Source of the DNA: an uncultured Lachnospiraceae bacterium
GTDB lineage: Bacteria > Bacillota > Clostridia > Lachnospirales > Lachnospiraceae
DNA: 64,000 nucleotides
NCBI GenBank assembly: GCA_947577185.1
Contig: CANPUE010000004.1
Span: 62,001-126,000, forward strand
Reading direction: 5' to 3'
Part shown: one piece after another, positions 9,170 to 19,374 of the stretch
Layout: every line of letters starts with the position of its first letter
How positions within the stretch are numbered: position 1 is the first letter of the stretch
Made by a program: the position numbers and the translations under genes
The notes under the pieces: generated by a model
The model's input: only the letters and a program-made list of their open reading frames with translations
Databases searched by the model: none
What the model was told of the DNA's origin: nothing

Positions 9170-10018
9170 TTATTCGTGCGCAAACTCACCCTCAAAGACA
9201 GTCGCGGCAGGTCCTGTCATATAGATCAGATCTGCCTCTTTGTCCCAGGTGATCACGATTTCTCCTCCTAATAGTTTAACAGTAACCGTCTCATCCGTCA
9301 AACCATTTAAAATACAGGCCGCCACCGTAGCGCAGCACCCGGTCCCGCAGGCAAAGGTTTCGCCGGTCCCCCGCTCCCACACACGCATCTGCACATGCTG
9401 TCTGTCCAAAACCTTCACAAATTCCGTGTTTATTTTCCTGGGAAATCGCTCGTGCGTCTCAAAATACGGCCCGATCTTCTCAATCTCCAAATGTTCTACA
9501 TCGTCCACAAAGACAACCGCATGGGGATTTCCCATTGACACACATGTCATTCGATATTCTTTCCCCTGTACGGTGATCGGTTCATCGACTACTCTGCCGC
9601 TGTCGGAATCGGTAATCACAGGAATCTTTTCCGGCTGCAGCTGCGGCGCTCCCATGTTGACTTTCACGCTGTCGACTTTGCCGTCTTTTAGAAACAACTC
9701 CAGATATTTTATCTGGCCATAACTCACAATGCTGATACTGGTCTGGTCCGTGAGGCCTTTGTCATAGACATATTTGCCCACACAGCGTATCCCGTTTCCG
9801 CACATTTCCGCCCTGCTGCCGTCAGCATTATACATTTCCATCTCAAAATCCGCTTCCTTTGCCGGATTAATAAAGATCGCGCCATCGCCGCCGATTCCGA
9901 AGTGTCGGTCGCTGATCCTTTTTACAAGCGCCGGTTTTTCCTCCTGTGCGATCTGCTCTGTGAATCCGTTGATATAAATATAGTCGTTGCCGCAGCCGTG
10001 CATTTTCGTAAATTTCAT
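9170..10018 (-). CDS. dapF: Diaminopimelate epimerase
   Basis: This 282-residue protein begins with the signature MKFTKMHGCGNDYIYING. It carries both catalytic cysteines: one in AEMCGNGIRC (residue ~75) and one in FACGTGCCATVAA (residue ~225). It interconverts LL- and meso-diaminopimelate for peptidoglycan and lysine. It is first in a two-gene operon with dapL. Confidence 0.97.
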   Translation of the reverse strand: MKFTKMHGCGNDYIYINGFTEQIAQEEKPALVKRISDRHFGIGGDGAIFINPAKEADFEMEMYNADGSRAEMCGNGIRCVGKYVYDKGLTDQTSISIVSYGQIKYLELFLKDGKVDSVKVNMGAPQLQPEKIPVITDSDSGRVVDEPITVQGKEYRMTCVSMGNPHAVVFVDDVEHLEIEKIGPYFETHERFPRKINTEFVKVLDRQHVQMRVWERGTGETFACGTGCCATVAACILNGLTDETVTVKLLGGEIVITWDKEADLIYMTGPAATVFEGEFAHE

Positions 10019-10134
10019 AGGATATCCCTGCCTTTCCCGTTCATATTTGGGGACTTTTATATTATTATACTATAACCTGCGCATCCATAAAGCACAGTAA
10101 ATGCACATTGCTATGTAGAAAGTGCTATGACGGA

Positions 10135-10683
10135 TCACACCTTCTTCATCATCAGGACCATCCGGGCAGTTTCGGTCAAATTGGCGCCGCTGTCCATGCT
10201 GCACTTCTGAAGATAGCGGTGCGCTTCTGCCTCTGTCATATTGTTCCTGCTCATGAGCAGCGCTTTGGCCTCCCCTATCAGCAGACGTTCTGTCTCATCC
10301 CTGCACTTTGGTCTTTGTTTTTCTTTCCTCCGCCTTCTGGCAAGCGCCTGGCACATCATAGCCAGCGTACCAGTCAGGTCGTGCACGCTAAGCGGCATGG
10401 AAAGACAGACAATGTTGTTATCGAGGCAGTCGTCCAATACATGCTGCGAAGCCACCAACAGCATATCGGTCCCGTCAGGCAGGCAGTCGTGTAATTCCGC
10501 ATAGAACATATCCGTCAGCTTATAGCCGCAGATCACGATCCCGCCGCTCCATTCGTCAATCTGATTCAGCACCTGTGCGCCCGTGGTACAGACGCCGCTC
10601 ACAGAAAATCCGTTTTTGATCAGGATACTGCGAATCCCCTTCGCTTCCTCCAGTTTGGGCAGCGCTACAATGATATTGATCAC
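10135..10683 (-). CDS. ANTAR-domain response regulator
   Basis: This 182-residue protein has an N-terminal receiver-like domain (~1-115). The usual phospho-acceptor acidic pocket is degenerate: a GGIVICGYKL segment stands where an Asp is expected. A basic linker (RRRRKEKQRPK) and a C-terminal three-helix ANTAR domain (LLMSRNNMTEAEAHRYLQK...TETARMVL) follow. ANTAR domains bind paired RNA hairpins and act as antiterminators. It follows glnA by 37 nt, as in other Clostridia where such proteins regulate nitrogen genes. The degenerate receiver suggests control by something other than simple phosphorylation, which is an inference. Confidence 0.88.
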   Translation of the reverse strand: MINIIVALPKLEEAKGIRSILIKNGFSVSGVCTTGAQVLNQIDEWSGGIVICGYKLTDMFYAELHDCLPDGTDMLLVASQHVLDDCLDNNIVCLSMPLSVHDLTGTLAMMCQALARRRRKEKQRPKCRDETERLLIGEAKALLMSRNNMTEAEAHRYLQKCSMDSGANLTETARMVLMMKKV

Positions 10684-10720
10684 ACGCTCACCTCCTTACG
10701 CACTGTCTTAATTCCCATCC

Positions 10721-12055
10721 TTAAAACTGATTGAGATACTCTCTGATCTCCCATTCCGTCACCTGAGCGCGGTAACGCCGCCATTCTTCTTTTTTGGCGG
10801 TGATGTATTTGGCATACGTATGATCGCCCAGCACTTCTCTGATCAGTTCGTCCTGTTCCATGTCATAGACCGCCTCGATCAGCGTACCCGGTATCTCTTC
10901 GATACAGCATGCTTTCTTTTGTTCGTCACTCATCTCGAAAATGTTACAGTCAACACTCTGCGGCGGCATGATCTGTCTGACGATTCCGTCAAGCCCTGCC
11001 CGCAGACAGACTGCCAAGGCCAGATACGGATTGGCCGCCGGATCCGGACAGCGCAGTTCGATCCTCGTTCCGGCCCCGCGGGAAGCGGGTATTCTGATGA
11101 GCGGGCTTCTGTTGGTCGCACTCCACGCGATATAGACCGGCGCTTCGTAACCCGGCACCAGTCTTTTATAGGAATTGACAAGCGGATTGGTGATCGCAGT
11201 CATGCCTTTCATATGCTTCATGATCCCGCCGATAAAATAATAGGCTTCTTTGCTCAAACCCAGTTTATCGCTCTGGTCTGCAAAAATATTCTTTCCGTCT
11301 TTTGAAAGCGACATATTAATATGCATACCGGAACCGTTCACGCCATATCTGGGCTTTGGCATAAATGTCGCGTGCAGTCCGTGCCTTTTGGCGATCGTTT
11401 TCACCGCCAGTTTAAACGTCATAATGTTGTCCGCTGTGGCCAGCGCCTCGTCATAGCGGAAATCAATCTCATGCTGTGCGGGCGCCACTTCATGATGAGA
11501 TGCCTCAACGACAAACCCCATATCCTCCAGTGTCAGAACCATATCCCGCCTTGCGTTTTCGCCAAAATCAACAGGCCCCAGATCAAAATATCCCGCCTGC
11601 TCATGTGTGTTTGTCGTAGGCATCGCATTTTCGTCCGTATGAAACAGGAAGAATTCACATTCCGGTCCCACTTCGAAAACATAGCCCAGATCGGCCGCTT
11701 CTTTGATCGCACGCTTTAAAATATAGCGGGGGTCTCCCTCAAAAGGCTCCCCGCCCGGACGGTAAACGTCACAGATCATCCGCGCCACCTTGCCCTGCTG
11801 CGGCCTCCATGGAAAAATCTCAAATGTGCCCAGATCCGGGTGAAGATACATATCGGACTCCTCGATCCGCGCAAACCCTTCTATGGAAGACCCGTCAAAC
11901 ATACATTCATTGTTCAATGCTCTCTCCAGCTGGCTCACTGTGACCGCCACGTTTTTCAGATTGCCGAAAATATCGGTAAACTGTAAACGAATAAATTCCA
12001 CATCCTCTTCCTCGACCAGACGGACGATATCCTGTTTTGTATAATTTTTCTGCAT
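10721..12055 (-). CDS. glnA: Glutamine synthetase type I
   Basis: At 444 residues this is a GSI-alpha enzyme, lacking the adenylylation loop of GSI-beta. Landmarks include [18 protein letters not shown], the metal-binding [24 protein letters not shown] and [21 protein letters not shown]. It makes glutamine from glutamate, ammonia and ATP and is feedback-controlled as a dodecamer. A promoter and a terminator-like hairpin lie upstream, and an ANTAR antiterminator gene lies downstream in the same operon. Confidence 0.97.
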   Translation of the reverse strand: MQKNYTKQDIVRLVEEEDVEFIRLQFTDIFGNLKNVAVTVSQLERALNNECMFDGSSIEGFARIEESDMYLHPDLGTFEIFPWRPQQGKVARMICDVYRPGGEPFEGDPRYILKRAIKEAADLGYVFEVGPECEFFLFHTDENAMPTTNTHEQAGYFDLGPVDFGENARRDMVLTLEDMGFVVEASHHEVAPAQHEIDFRYDEALATADNIMTFKLAVKTIAKRHGLHATFMPKPRYGVNGSGMHINMSLSKDGKNIFADQSDKLGLSKEAYYFIGGIMKHMKGMTAITNPLVNSYKRLVPGYEAPVYIAWSATNRSPLIRIPASRGAGTRIELRCPDPAANPYLALAVCLRAGLDGIVRQIMPPQSVDCNIFEMSDEQKKACCIEEIPGTLIEAVYDMEQDELIREVLGDHTYAKYITAKKEEWRRYRAQVTEWEIREYLNQF

Positions 12056-12123
12056 TTTAACTTACAATCCTTTCTCTGCTTTCCATAATTGAATGCCAAC
12101 AAAGCAGCCTTTTGCCTTCCTTT

Positions 12124-12162
12124 ACAAAAAAAGACATTCTTATCCAAAAATAAGAACGCCTT
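12124..12162 (-). promoter_or_regulatory. glnA leader hairpin (possible attenuator)
   Basis: On the minus strand GGCGTTCTTAT, a TTTTGG loop and ATAAGAATGTC are followed by TTTTTTT. It lies about 10 nt after the predicted start site and 70 nt before glnA, so it would stop transcription unless relieved. The co-transcribed ANTAR protein is the natural candidate antiterminator. The loop does not match the A1/G4 hexaloop expected of ANTAR targets, so the link is unproven. Confidence 0.6.
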
Positions 12163-12173
12163 TGTCCAGTAAC

Positions 12174-12203
12174 AGAATAACATTACCCCGATATGTTTGT
12201 CAA
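12174..12203 (-). promoter_or_regulatory. glnA promoter
   Basis: The minus strand has a perfect TTGACA (12198-12203), an 18-nt spacer and TATTCT (12174-12179). Start would be near 12168, giving a leader of about 110 nt. Confidence 0.65.
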
Positions 12204-12272
12204 TATCCAGTCATATTCTCTCATGCGGTTTCATAAACTGATAAAAAAGATTTTCTATGAGGATATTATTTT

Positions 12273-12740
12273 ATGAGTTCCAAAACCAAAATTGTTGTGC
12301 TTCATGTAAAAGAATTGATATACACCGGAATCTTCGCAGTGCTCGGTATTCTTTTCATCATCCTGCTCATTATCATGTTTCTGCCGGGGGATGAGAAAAA
12401 AAGCGCAGTCTCCACAATGACGCAGACGACCACCAACACGTATATCCCCGGCGTATACACTACTTCTTTGATCTTAAATGACAATGTTGTGGAAATAGAA
12501 GTCACTGTTGATGAAAAAAATATCAATTCCATACGGCTTGTCAATCTGGACGAAGCAGTTACAACGATGTATCCTCTGATCCAGCCTTCTTTTGAAGACC
12601 TTGCAAACCAGATCATCACCAACCAGAGTCTGGAAGGAATTACATATCCTGACGACAGCAAGTATACTTCCATGATTCTGCTCAATGCCATTACTGCGTC
12701 GTTAGAAAAGGCCGTCGATCAGGACGCGGCAGAAGAGTAA
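12273..12740 (+). CDS. Membrane-anchored FMN-binding-like protein
   Basis: This 155-residue protein has a short cytoplasmic start, one membrane helix (~18-40), a Thr-rich stretch and a ~90-residue extracytoplasmic domain. The domain begins YIPGVYTTSLILNDNVVEIEV and reads like the small FMN-binding fold (a beta sheet followed by TSMILLNAITASLEKAV). No obvious flavinylation Thr motif is present. GAGG lies about 12 nt before the ATG. It is divergent from glnA and convergent with nadE. The family match is by eye, so the function is open. Confidence 0.65.
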   Translation: MSSKTKIVVLHVKELIYTGIFAVLGILFIILLIIMFLPGDEKKSAVSTMTQTTTNTYIPGVYTTSLILNDNVVEIEVTVDEKNINSIRLVNLDEAVTTMYPLIQPSFEDLANQIITNQSLEGITYPDDSKYTSMILLNAITASLEKAVDQDAAEE

Positions 12741-12779
12741 ACTGCTGCGCCCGCATCACTGCTTCCTCTGTCCGCCGGA

Positions 12780-14690
12780 CTACAGCTCTTCCACCTGCCC
12801 GATCCACAGCTCCCCGCACGCATCAGACGGCATACGCAGATCCCCGCGGGGGGAAAGGGCAACGCTTCCGACCTTGGGGCCGTCGGGCAGGCAGGAACGT
12901 TTAAATTGCTGGGAAAAGAATCTCCGGTAAAAGACTTTCAGCCATTTCAGGATCACACGATCCTCATACTGCCCGTGAAAAGCGGTCTTCGCAATACGGT
13001 AGATTTTCTCCGGCACAAAGCCGCACCGCAGCATGTAATACAGAAAAAAATCATGCAGTTCATAAGGGCCGACCAGATCTTCGGTCTTTTGGGAAATCGT
13101 CCCGTCTTTGGGCGGCAGCAGTTCCGGACTGACAGGCGTGTCAAGAATATCCAGCAATATTTTCGTCAGCGATTCGTTGCTGCAGGTATCCGCATAATAT
13201 TTTACCAGATGCCGCACTAAAGTCTTTGGTACGCCGCTGTTTACACCATACATTGACATATGATCGCCGTTATAGGTGGCCCATCCGAGCGCCAGTTCCG
13301 ACATGTCTCCGGTTCCGATCACCAGCCCGTTCGTCTGGTTGGCAATATCCATCAGAATCTGTGTCCGCTCTCTTGCCTGTCCGTTCTCATACGTGACATC
13401 CTGTTTTTCCATGTCCTGTCCGATATCCCTGAAATGAACCGTCACAGCCTCTTTGATGTCAATCTCCTTTAAGCGCACGCCAAGCGTGTCTGCGAGTTCG
13501 CAGGCATTCCGGTAAGTCCTGTCCGTCGTCCCGAAACAGGGCATCGTAACCGCGGTGATCTGATCTCTTTCTATCTGCAGCAGATCAAAGGCACGCACGG
13601 TGACCAGCAGGGCAAGTGTGGAGTCAAGACCGCCGGAGAGGCCGATAACCGCCGAACGGCATCCGATATGCTCATACCTTTTTTTCAGGCCAAAAGACTG
13701 GATCGACAGGATTTCTTCACACCGCTTTTCCCGTTCTTTCTGATCACGGGGCACAAACGGCATCGTGTCAAACGTCCGCTCCAGACTGGTCTCTTCCTCT
13801 TCCAGATGGAAGAACACGGTCCGGTAATCCGCTCTGTCTCCCGTCAGCCAGGTCGTCATCCGCCGCCTCTCATGTGAAAGACGATGGATATCCACGTCCG
13901 CATAGAGGATCCCTTCTGTGAACTTTTTCTCCTGCGCCAGAATCTTACCGTTCTCCGCAATCAGATTATGCCCGCCGAAAACCAGATCCTGTGTGGATTC
14001 CCCCTCACCCGCCGACGTATAAATATAACCGGCGATCAGTCTTGCGCTGGCCGATTTTACAAGCATTTCCCGGTAAGCGTCCTTCCCGATCGTCTCATTC
14101 GAGGCAGAGAGATTGACAAGCAGGCTCGCTCCGGCCAGCGCATGTGCAATGCCCGGTGACTGCGGCACCCAAATGTCCTCACAGATCTCACAGCCGACAG
14201 TCAGTCCTTCCATAGAATCCGCCTGCAAAAGAATATTCGTGCCGAAAGGGATCTCCTGATCGTCCCACAAAAACGTCTCCGGCTTCTGATTCCCGGCTGA
14301 AAAATGCCTCGTCTCATAAAACTCCGCATAGGCAGGAATATAATATTTCGGAATCATTGCCAGCACCCTGCCGTCCTGAATGACTGCCGCCACATTATAA
14401 AGCTTCTGCCCCTTTTGCACCGGCAGACCCACAAAGACAAGCGCGTCACTGCCCTCTGATTCGTCCGCTATGCATCTTAGCTGCTCTTTTGCTCCTTCCA
14501 AAAGAAGATCCTGCAGGAACAGATCTCCACAAGTGTATCCGGTCAGGCATAATTCCGGAAAAACAATGATCTTTGCGCCATGTTCCGCAGCTTCCGCCAT
14601 ACGCGCGCAAATCTGTTTTCCGTTGTAAACCGGGTCCGCCACTTTTATCCTGGGCGTTACTGCCGCTGTCTTGACAAATCCATGCTTCAT
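12780..14690 (-). CDS. nadE: Glutamine-dependent NAD+ synthetase
   Basis: This 636-residue two-domain enzyme has an N-terminal nitrilase-type glutaminase (~1-280). Its triad elements are VFPELCLTGYTCGD (Glu), IPKYYIPAYAEFYE (Lys) and GCEICEDIWVPQSPG (Cys). The C-terminal NAD synthetase domain has the PP-loop SGGLDSTLALL at ~345. Ammonia released from glutamine amidates deamido-NAD+. The length matches the long bacterial form. It appears monocistronic or loosely linked to hslO, 44 nt away. Confidence 0.97.
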   Translation of the reverse strand: MKHGFVKTAAVTPRIKVADPVYNGKQICARMAEAAEHGAKIIVFPELCLTGYTCGDLFLQDLLLEGAKEQLRCIADESEGSDALVFVGLPVQKGQKLYNVAAVIQDGRVLAMIPKYYIPAYAEFYETRHFSAGNQKPETFLWDDQEIPFGTNILLQADSMEGLTVGCEICEDIWVPQSPGIAHALAGASLLVNLSASNETIGKDAYREMLVKSASARLIAGYIYTSAGEGESTQDLVFGGHNLIAENGKILAQEKKFTEGILYADVDIHRLSHERRRMTTWLTGDRADYRTVFFHLEEEETSLERTFDTMPFVPRDQKEREKRCEEILSIQSFGLKKRYEHIGCRSAVIGLSGGLDSTLALLVTVRAFDLLQIERDQITAVTMPCFGTTDRTYRNACELADTLGVRLKEIDIKEAVTVHFRDIGQDMEKQDVTYENGQARERTQILMDIANQTNGLVIGTGDMSELALGWATYNGDHMSMYGVNSGVPKTLVRHLVKYYADTCSNESLTKILLDILDTPVSPELLPPKDGTISQKTEDLVGPYELHDFFLYYMLRCGFVPEKIYRIAKTAFHGQYEDRVILKWLKVFYRRFFSQQFKRSCLPDGPKVGSVALSPRGDLRMPSDACGELWIGQVEEL

Positions 14691-14734
14691 CCTTCATCCC
14701 ATGCCTTTCTTTCTATTTCCGCTCTGTTTTCAGA

Positions 14735-15604
14735 TTATCCCCTGATGCGTTTCAGTTCCTCCACTGTGAATCCATAGTCTGTATTACAGAAGTGGCAATG
14801 CAGAGAAATGTCCTTTCCCTCATCGATCATCTCCTGCAGATCCTGTTTTCCAAGACTGAAAAGTACTTTTTCAACACGCTCTTTCGTACAGCTGCAAAAA
14901 AAGCGCACGGGCGTCTGCTCCGTAAACTGCAGCCCCATATCTCCGAGCAGAAACTCCAAAATCTGCTCCGGACTCCTGCCCTCTTCCAACAGGGTCGTCA
15001 CAGACGGAACCGACGCTATCTTTTCTTCGAGTGTTCTGATCACCTCTTCCTGCGCAAAAGGCATGAGCTGGATCATAAACCCGCCCGCCTGTTTCACCGT
15101 ATTGTCGCGCTCCATCAAAACGCCCAGCGCCACACAGGAAGGCACCTGCTCCGAAGCGGCGAAATAATAGGTCAGGTCGTCTCCGATCTCCCCGGTCTGC
15201 AAAGCCACCTGGGAAGAATACGGATCCTTCATGCCCATGTCTTTGATCACAGTCAGACAGCCGCTGCCGATCACACCGCCCACATCCAGCTTGCCCTGCC
15301 CGTTCGGCGGCATCATCGCCTGCGGAACCTGCGCATATCCTTTTACGTTCCCTTTGGAATCCGCCGTCACCGTAAGCCCCTGTACCGGCCCGTCGCCGTT
15401 TATCTGTAACGTCAGGATATCTTTATCTCCCTTTAAGGTGCTGCCCATCATGCACGCGCCTGTCATCAGACGGCCAAGCGCCGCCGTTACCACCGGGCTC
15501 AGATCATGTCTGGCCCTTGCCTCTTCCGTCAGTTCTCTTGAAGTGACCGCAAACGCACGTATCTGCGCATCTGCCGCTGTCGCCCTCACCAAATAATCTG
15601 CCAT
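14735..15604 (-). CDS. hslO: Hsp33 redox-regulated chaperonin
   Basis: This 289-residue Hsp33 has the typical start (YLVRATAADAQIRAFAVTSR) and the zinc redox switch at the C terminus: CSC (residue ~235) and CHFC (residue ~270). Under oxidative stress the four cysteines release zinc and form disulfides, activating holdase function. It follows a methyltransferase gene by about 20 nt. Confidence 0.97.
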   Translation of the reverse strand: MADYLVRATAADAQIRAFAVTSRELTEEARARHDLSPVVTAALGRLMTGACMMGSTLKGDKDILTLQINGDGPVQGLTVTADSKGNVKGYAQVPQAMMPPNGQGKLDVGGVIGSGCLTVIKDMGMKDPYSSQVALQTGEIGDDLTYYFAASEQVPSCVALGVLMERDNTVKQAGGFMIQLMPFAQEEVIRTLEEKIASVPSVTTLLEEGRSPEQILEFLLGDMGLQFTEQTPVRFFCSCTKERVEKVLFSLGKQDLQEMIDEGKDISLHCHFCNTDYGFTVEELKRIRG

Positions 15605-15626
15605 GCTGTCTCCTGTTCTGATTGAC

Positions 15627-16433
15627 TTATTTAGTCAACTCTTTTGTTCCACTCTGTCGGCATACCATCAAAACCCGTTCACTCTCTGCCGTCACTTCTT
15701 TCTGTGTATCCGCATCAAACGACGCGATCAGACAAAGTCCCGCCTCACGGACCAGCGCTTTCATCTGTTCCGGCCGGTAACCGCGCTGATAATGCGTCTC
15801 CTGAAACCGTCTGAAAAAATCTTCTTCCTTATCATTTTTCACAAAAACTGTCAAATCATACTCATTAATTTCTTCTTCCGGGTGGTAATAATTCTCCCAG
15901 ATAAAGCTGCAGTCCTCTCTGTTCTCCGCGATCGTGGCATCCCCGATCACCGTCTCATACTTATAGACCGTGTTAAAATCAAACAGGAACAATCCGTCCG
16001 GGTACAGATAATTATTCACGAGCCGGAAGACCGACAACAGATCTTCCTCCGTAAGCAGATAATTCATCGAATCACAGACACTGATCACCGCACCTACTGT
16101 TCCATAGAGTTCAAACGCCCGCATATCCTGCTGCAGATAAAGGATATCCATCCCTGACCGCTCTTTTTTATCCATCGCGATCTGCAGCATCCCCTGCGAA
16201 TTGTCGATCCCGATCATATCATAGCCTTCCGCCGCCAGAAGTTCCGTCAGTGTTCCCGTTCCACAACCAAGATCCAGGATGGAATTCTGTTCCTGCAAAA
16301 GCCTGCTGTCAGATGTTTCTTCTTTTTTCTCATAGCGGTGCAGCAGTTTAAGCAAAAATGTGCACCATTTCTCATAGGGCGTATCGTCCATAAATGTATC
16401 ATAAACACCCGCAAAATCCGTATATGCTTCCAT
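15627..16433 (-). CDS. Class I SAM-dependent methyltransferase
   Basis: The ATG at 16433 is preferred over one 16 codons upstream: the family starts at YTDFAGVYDTFMDD, and AAGGAAGG lies about 12 nt before it. The 268-residue protein has motif I (ILDLGCGTGTLTELLA), the acidic post-I strand (MIGIDNSQGML) and motif IV region (GAVISVCDSMNYLL). It lacks a recognisable substrate domain, so the substrate is unknown. It is upstream of hslO in the same orientation. Confidence 0.85.
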   Translation of the reverse strand: MEAYTDFAGVYDTFMDDTPYEKWCTFLLKLLHRYEKKEETSDSRLLQEQNSILDLGCGTGTLTELLAAEGYDMIGIDNSQGMLQIAMDKKERSGMDILYLQQDMRAFELYGTVGAVISVCDSMNYLLTEEDLLSVFRLVNNYLYPDGLFLFDFNTVYKYETVIGDATIAENREDCSFIWENYYHPEEEINEYDLTVFVKNDKEEDFFRRFQETHYQRGYRPEQMKALVREAGLCLIASFDADTQKEVTAESERVLMVCRQSGTKELTK

Positions 16434-16523
16434 GCTTTTCCGGTTCCTTCCTTTCCTGAACCTGATCTTCTCCAAATTCATGCCCGATATCCAGAGCAGG
16501 CCTTACATTCAATACTGCTTTCA

Positions 16524-19373
16524 TCAAAACGCTTCCTGTATCATCTCGATCCCTTTTATCATACCATGGAAACTGTCTGTTTTGGAACCGATTCTCTCTA
16601 ACGGGAAGAAAAATGCCGCGTATTCCTCAAACGGCTCCTCACTGCCAAGCGTATCTGTCAATTTCCCATTGACATACAGGGCGATCCGGCTGCCTGTCTG
16701 CCGCACCATAAGTTCCACCCATTCTCCCTCCGGCAGCGTATAGGCGAAAGAATAATCCCTTCCCTCACGGGAAAAGCCTACCTGTCCGGTTCCTTTCTGC
16801 ACTGCCTTAAACGCGGTCTGTCCGTATGCCGTGTCCGTCTCAAAGAGAATCTCTTCCGGCGCCGTACTATCCCCGCTCCGGTAAACCTGCATTTTGACGG
16901 TATAATCTCCTCCTGTTCCGTATCCGTTACCATAACCGCCCTGATAACCAGTCTCTATAAAATCGCTCCCGCCTTTTAGGGAAACCGGTTCCTCCGGCGC
17001 ATCCGCCGGCCAGACAAACTTCCCCTCTTCCAGCCGCAGCGACGCATACGGATCGGAATCAGGCGAAATGCCGGACAGGTCCCCCTGCGCCGTCCAGTCT
17101 TCGTAAGAGGCGGATACCTCTCCCCACAGTTTTCCGCTTACCACGGTAAGCGGGGCAAAAAAGCGGTCAAATAAGTCCTGCTCACTGATTCCCACATCGA
17201 GACTGCCGCACATATCGTTCCATATCATATAGGCCGCGCCCAACATCTGCGGCGAATATGCGGGAATGATCTCTGAATGTTTATGATCGTAAAACCGATT
17301 CGCCTCCCAGTTGTGAAAAAGTTCCTCCGCATCCAGATAGTCATAACCGCCGCCCGGAATAATATAGAGATGATTATTCTGCATATTGATCAGAGAATAC
17401 CCGCTCTCATACATGGAAAGCGGATCCGCCCAAACTGTGCTCCAGAGATTCATCTGCAGCTTCTCAGCCGCCGGGACGGTCGTTCCTTCTATATTACTGA
17501 GGCTTCCCCACAACCGTATTGTCTCTATCCCGTTTCCGGTTTCTCCCGTGCTGTTTTCCCGCACGAACGACAGGATTTCATTTAAATACTTTCTATAAGT
17601 CTCGCCGTCCCCATAATATTCATCCATGCCGATATTCACGACGGCCGCATCCGCAAAGGCCGTATCAAGAGACTCTTTCCAGATTGTTTTTACAAGTTCC
17701 ACGGCTTTTTTGTTACTCAGATCAATCTGGTCCACCGCTTCATTGCGCACGGTCAGAGCATATTCCGGGAAAAGCCGGGTGATCGCAAGGGAGTGCGCGG
17801 GCGTATCGATCTCCGGCACCACCTGCACGCCGTACGCTTTTGCCGCATTCACAAGCCCTGCAAACTCTTTGGCGGAATAAGCATAATCGGATGAGGTCAG
17901 CTTCTCTCCTTTTTCATTTTCGACACTGCTCTCCAGGCGGAACGCACTGTCTGCCGTCATCGCCTCCTCCACGGAAGCCGTGAGACCGCTCGTACTTAAA
18001 ATCACATTGTCGTTAAGATGAATGCACAGATCGTTCATCTTATACCATGACATATTTTTCATGATCTGATACAGCATCGCCATGGAAACAGGTTTTCTCG
18101 CCACATCGATCCCAAAACCCCTCACACTGTACTTGGGATAATCCCGCATCCTGCCCTGCGGCATCGTGCCGTCCTGCGTCTTTAAGATCTGCAGCGCAGT
18201 CACCGTTCCCCAGTAAATTCCCTGCTCATCCACTCCTCTTATGACACATCTGTCAGTTATATCGCAGACATATCCCTCAGTGCCAAGCCCGCGCACAATC
18301 CCTGCCGCATCTCCCGCTTCTTTTTCCAGATAAAAATCGCCGGCTCTCACATCATGCACGGTTCCCTCCACGACCGCGGCCGGAACATGCATGATCTCCT
18401 GATAGCGTTCGGCAAACAGTTCCGCCGTCTGTAACAGTCCCTGATCGCTCACTACGATGCGGGCTTCTTCTCCGGGCCGCCACGTCCCGTCCGCACCGTC
18501 CCATTCCGCGATGGCCGGGATCACATCAGGCTTTTGGTTTCCGCCCTGCAGGTCGTCCTTTGCCGCCGGAACCTGAATCGTAAACGCCACTTCCTCCGGC
18601 TCTTCTTTCCCTTCCTTATGTTCCAGCAAAAATCCGACCGTTACCTCTTTGTCCTGAATCGTCTCATATACTTCACAGTCCGCACCGATGACCTGTTCAT
18701 AGTCCGCGCCCTGATACGTGATCTGATACGCTTCCGGTACCTTCGGCACACACAGGTAGCGATTCCCGTCTTTTCCAGTTTCAATGACCGGCTCCTCCAG
18801 AAGATAAGAAAGAGGCTTGTCCGCATATACTTCAAATTCATACAGAGATACATTCTGATACAGATTGGAATAGTCCTCCTCAGACTGTGAAACCGCGCTC
18901 GTGGTGAGACGCAAAAAACGGACCACGGAAGCTTCCGCAAGCGGGATTTCCTGTCGTTTCGATGCCGGCGCCTGATCAAAGGCCGCGAGCACTTCCCAGT
19001 CCTCCCCGTTCAGAGACCCTTCCAGCTGATAGGCCGTCACATTTGTCCTCTCCCACTTTAAGACAACAAAAGAAACTGAAATTTCTTCCGGAAATTCCAG
19101 TTCGATATAATGAGAGGCATCCTCCCAGTTATTTTCACTCGACCAGCGGGAAGAGAGCGTCTCGTCGTCCCCGTCGATCGCTCTCTTAGCCGAGAGTTCT
19201 TCCGACTCCACACTGTCGCAGGATGCCGTGACGCCTCTGTGCCGTGCAAGGTTTCTGGAGTTTTCGCGCTCATTCATCTCCATCGTGCAAAGCGAAATGA
19301 GCACAACCGCCACCGTCATCACGAAGAGTGCCGGCAGGCAGCCCGGCGGCAGTTTTTTCTTCTTTCTTCTCAT
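16524..19373 (-). CDS. Membrane-anchored GH20 beta-hexosaminidase
   Basis: The order of domains in 949 residues is: N-terminal membrane helix (~13-31), an F5/8 type C (CBM32-like) domain (~40-195, SSRWSSENNWEDASHYIELEF), a linker domain, a GH20b-like beta domain (~310-410), the GH20 catalytic barrel (~413-770) and a C-terminal LamG-like domain with ALYVNGKLTD. The catalytic Asp-Glu pair is present in NIGMDEYYG, and the substrate-site strand is VVPEIDTPAHS. It should release N-acetylhexosamine or lacto-N-biose-type units from host or microbial glycans at the cell surface. Its start is 1 nt from the stop of the upstream membrane protein gene. Confidence 0.88.
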   Translation of the reverse strand: MRRKKKKLPPGCLPALFVMTVAVVLISLCTMEMNERENSRNLARHRGVTASCDSVESEELSAKRAIDGDDETLSSRWSSENNWEDASHYIELEFPEEISVSFVVLKWERTNVTAYQLEGSLNGEDWEVLAAFDQAPASKRQEIPLAEASVVRFLRLTTSAVSQSEEDYSNLYQNVSLYEFEVYADKPLSYLLEEPVIETGKDGNRYLCVPKVPEAYQITYQGADYEQVIGADCEVYETIQDKEVTVGFLLEHKEGKEEPEEVAFTIQVPAAKDDLQGGNQKPDVIPAIAEWDGADGTWRPGEEARIVVSDQGLLQTAELFAERYQEIMHVPAAVVEGTVHDVRAGDFYLEKEAGDAAGIVRGLGTEGYVCDITDRCVIRGVDEQGIYWGTVTALQILKTQDGTMPQGRMRDYPKYSVRGFGIDVARKPVSMAMLYQIMKNMSWYKMNDLCIHLNDNVILSTSGLTASVEEAMTADSAFRLESSVENEKGEKLTSSDYAYSAKEFAGLVNAAKAYGVQVVPEIDTPAHSLAITRLFPEYALTVRNEAVDQIDLSNKKAVELVKTIWKESLDTAFADAAVVNIGMDEYYGDGETYRKYLNEILSFVRENSTGETGNGIETIRLWGSLSNIEGTTVPAAEKLQMNLWSTVWADPLSMYESGYSLINMQNNHLYIIPGGGYDYLDAEELFHNWEANRFYDHKHSEIIPAYSPQMLGAAYMIWNDMCGSLDVGISEQDLFDRFFAPLTVVSGKLWGEVSASYEDWTAQGDLSGISPDSDPYASLRLEEGKFVWPADAPEEPVSLKGGSDFIETGYQGGYGNGYGTGGDYTVKMQVYRSGDSTAPEEILFETDTAYGQTAFKAVQKGTGQVGFSREGRDYSFAYTLPEGEWVELMVRQTGSRIALYVNGKLTDTLGSEEPFEEYAAFFFPLERIGSKTDSFHGMIKGIEMIQEAF

Positions 19374-19374
19374 A

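Noticed and set aside
12124..12162. Classical ANTAR two-hairpin target
   Set aside because: Only one hairpin is convincing and its loop lacks A1/G4; kept only as a possible attenuator.
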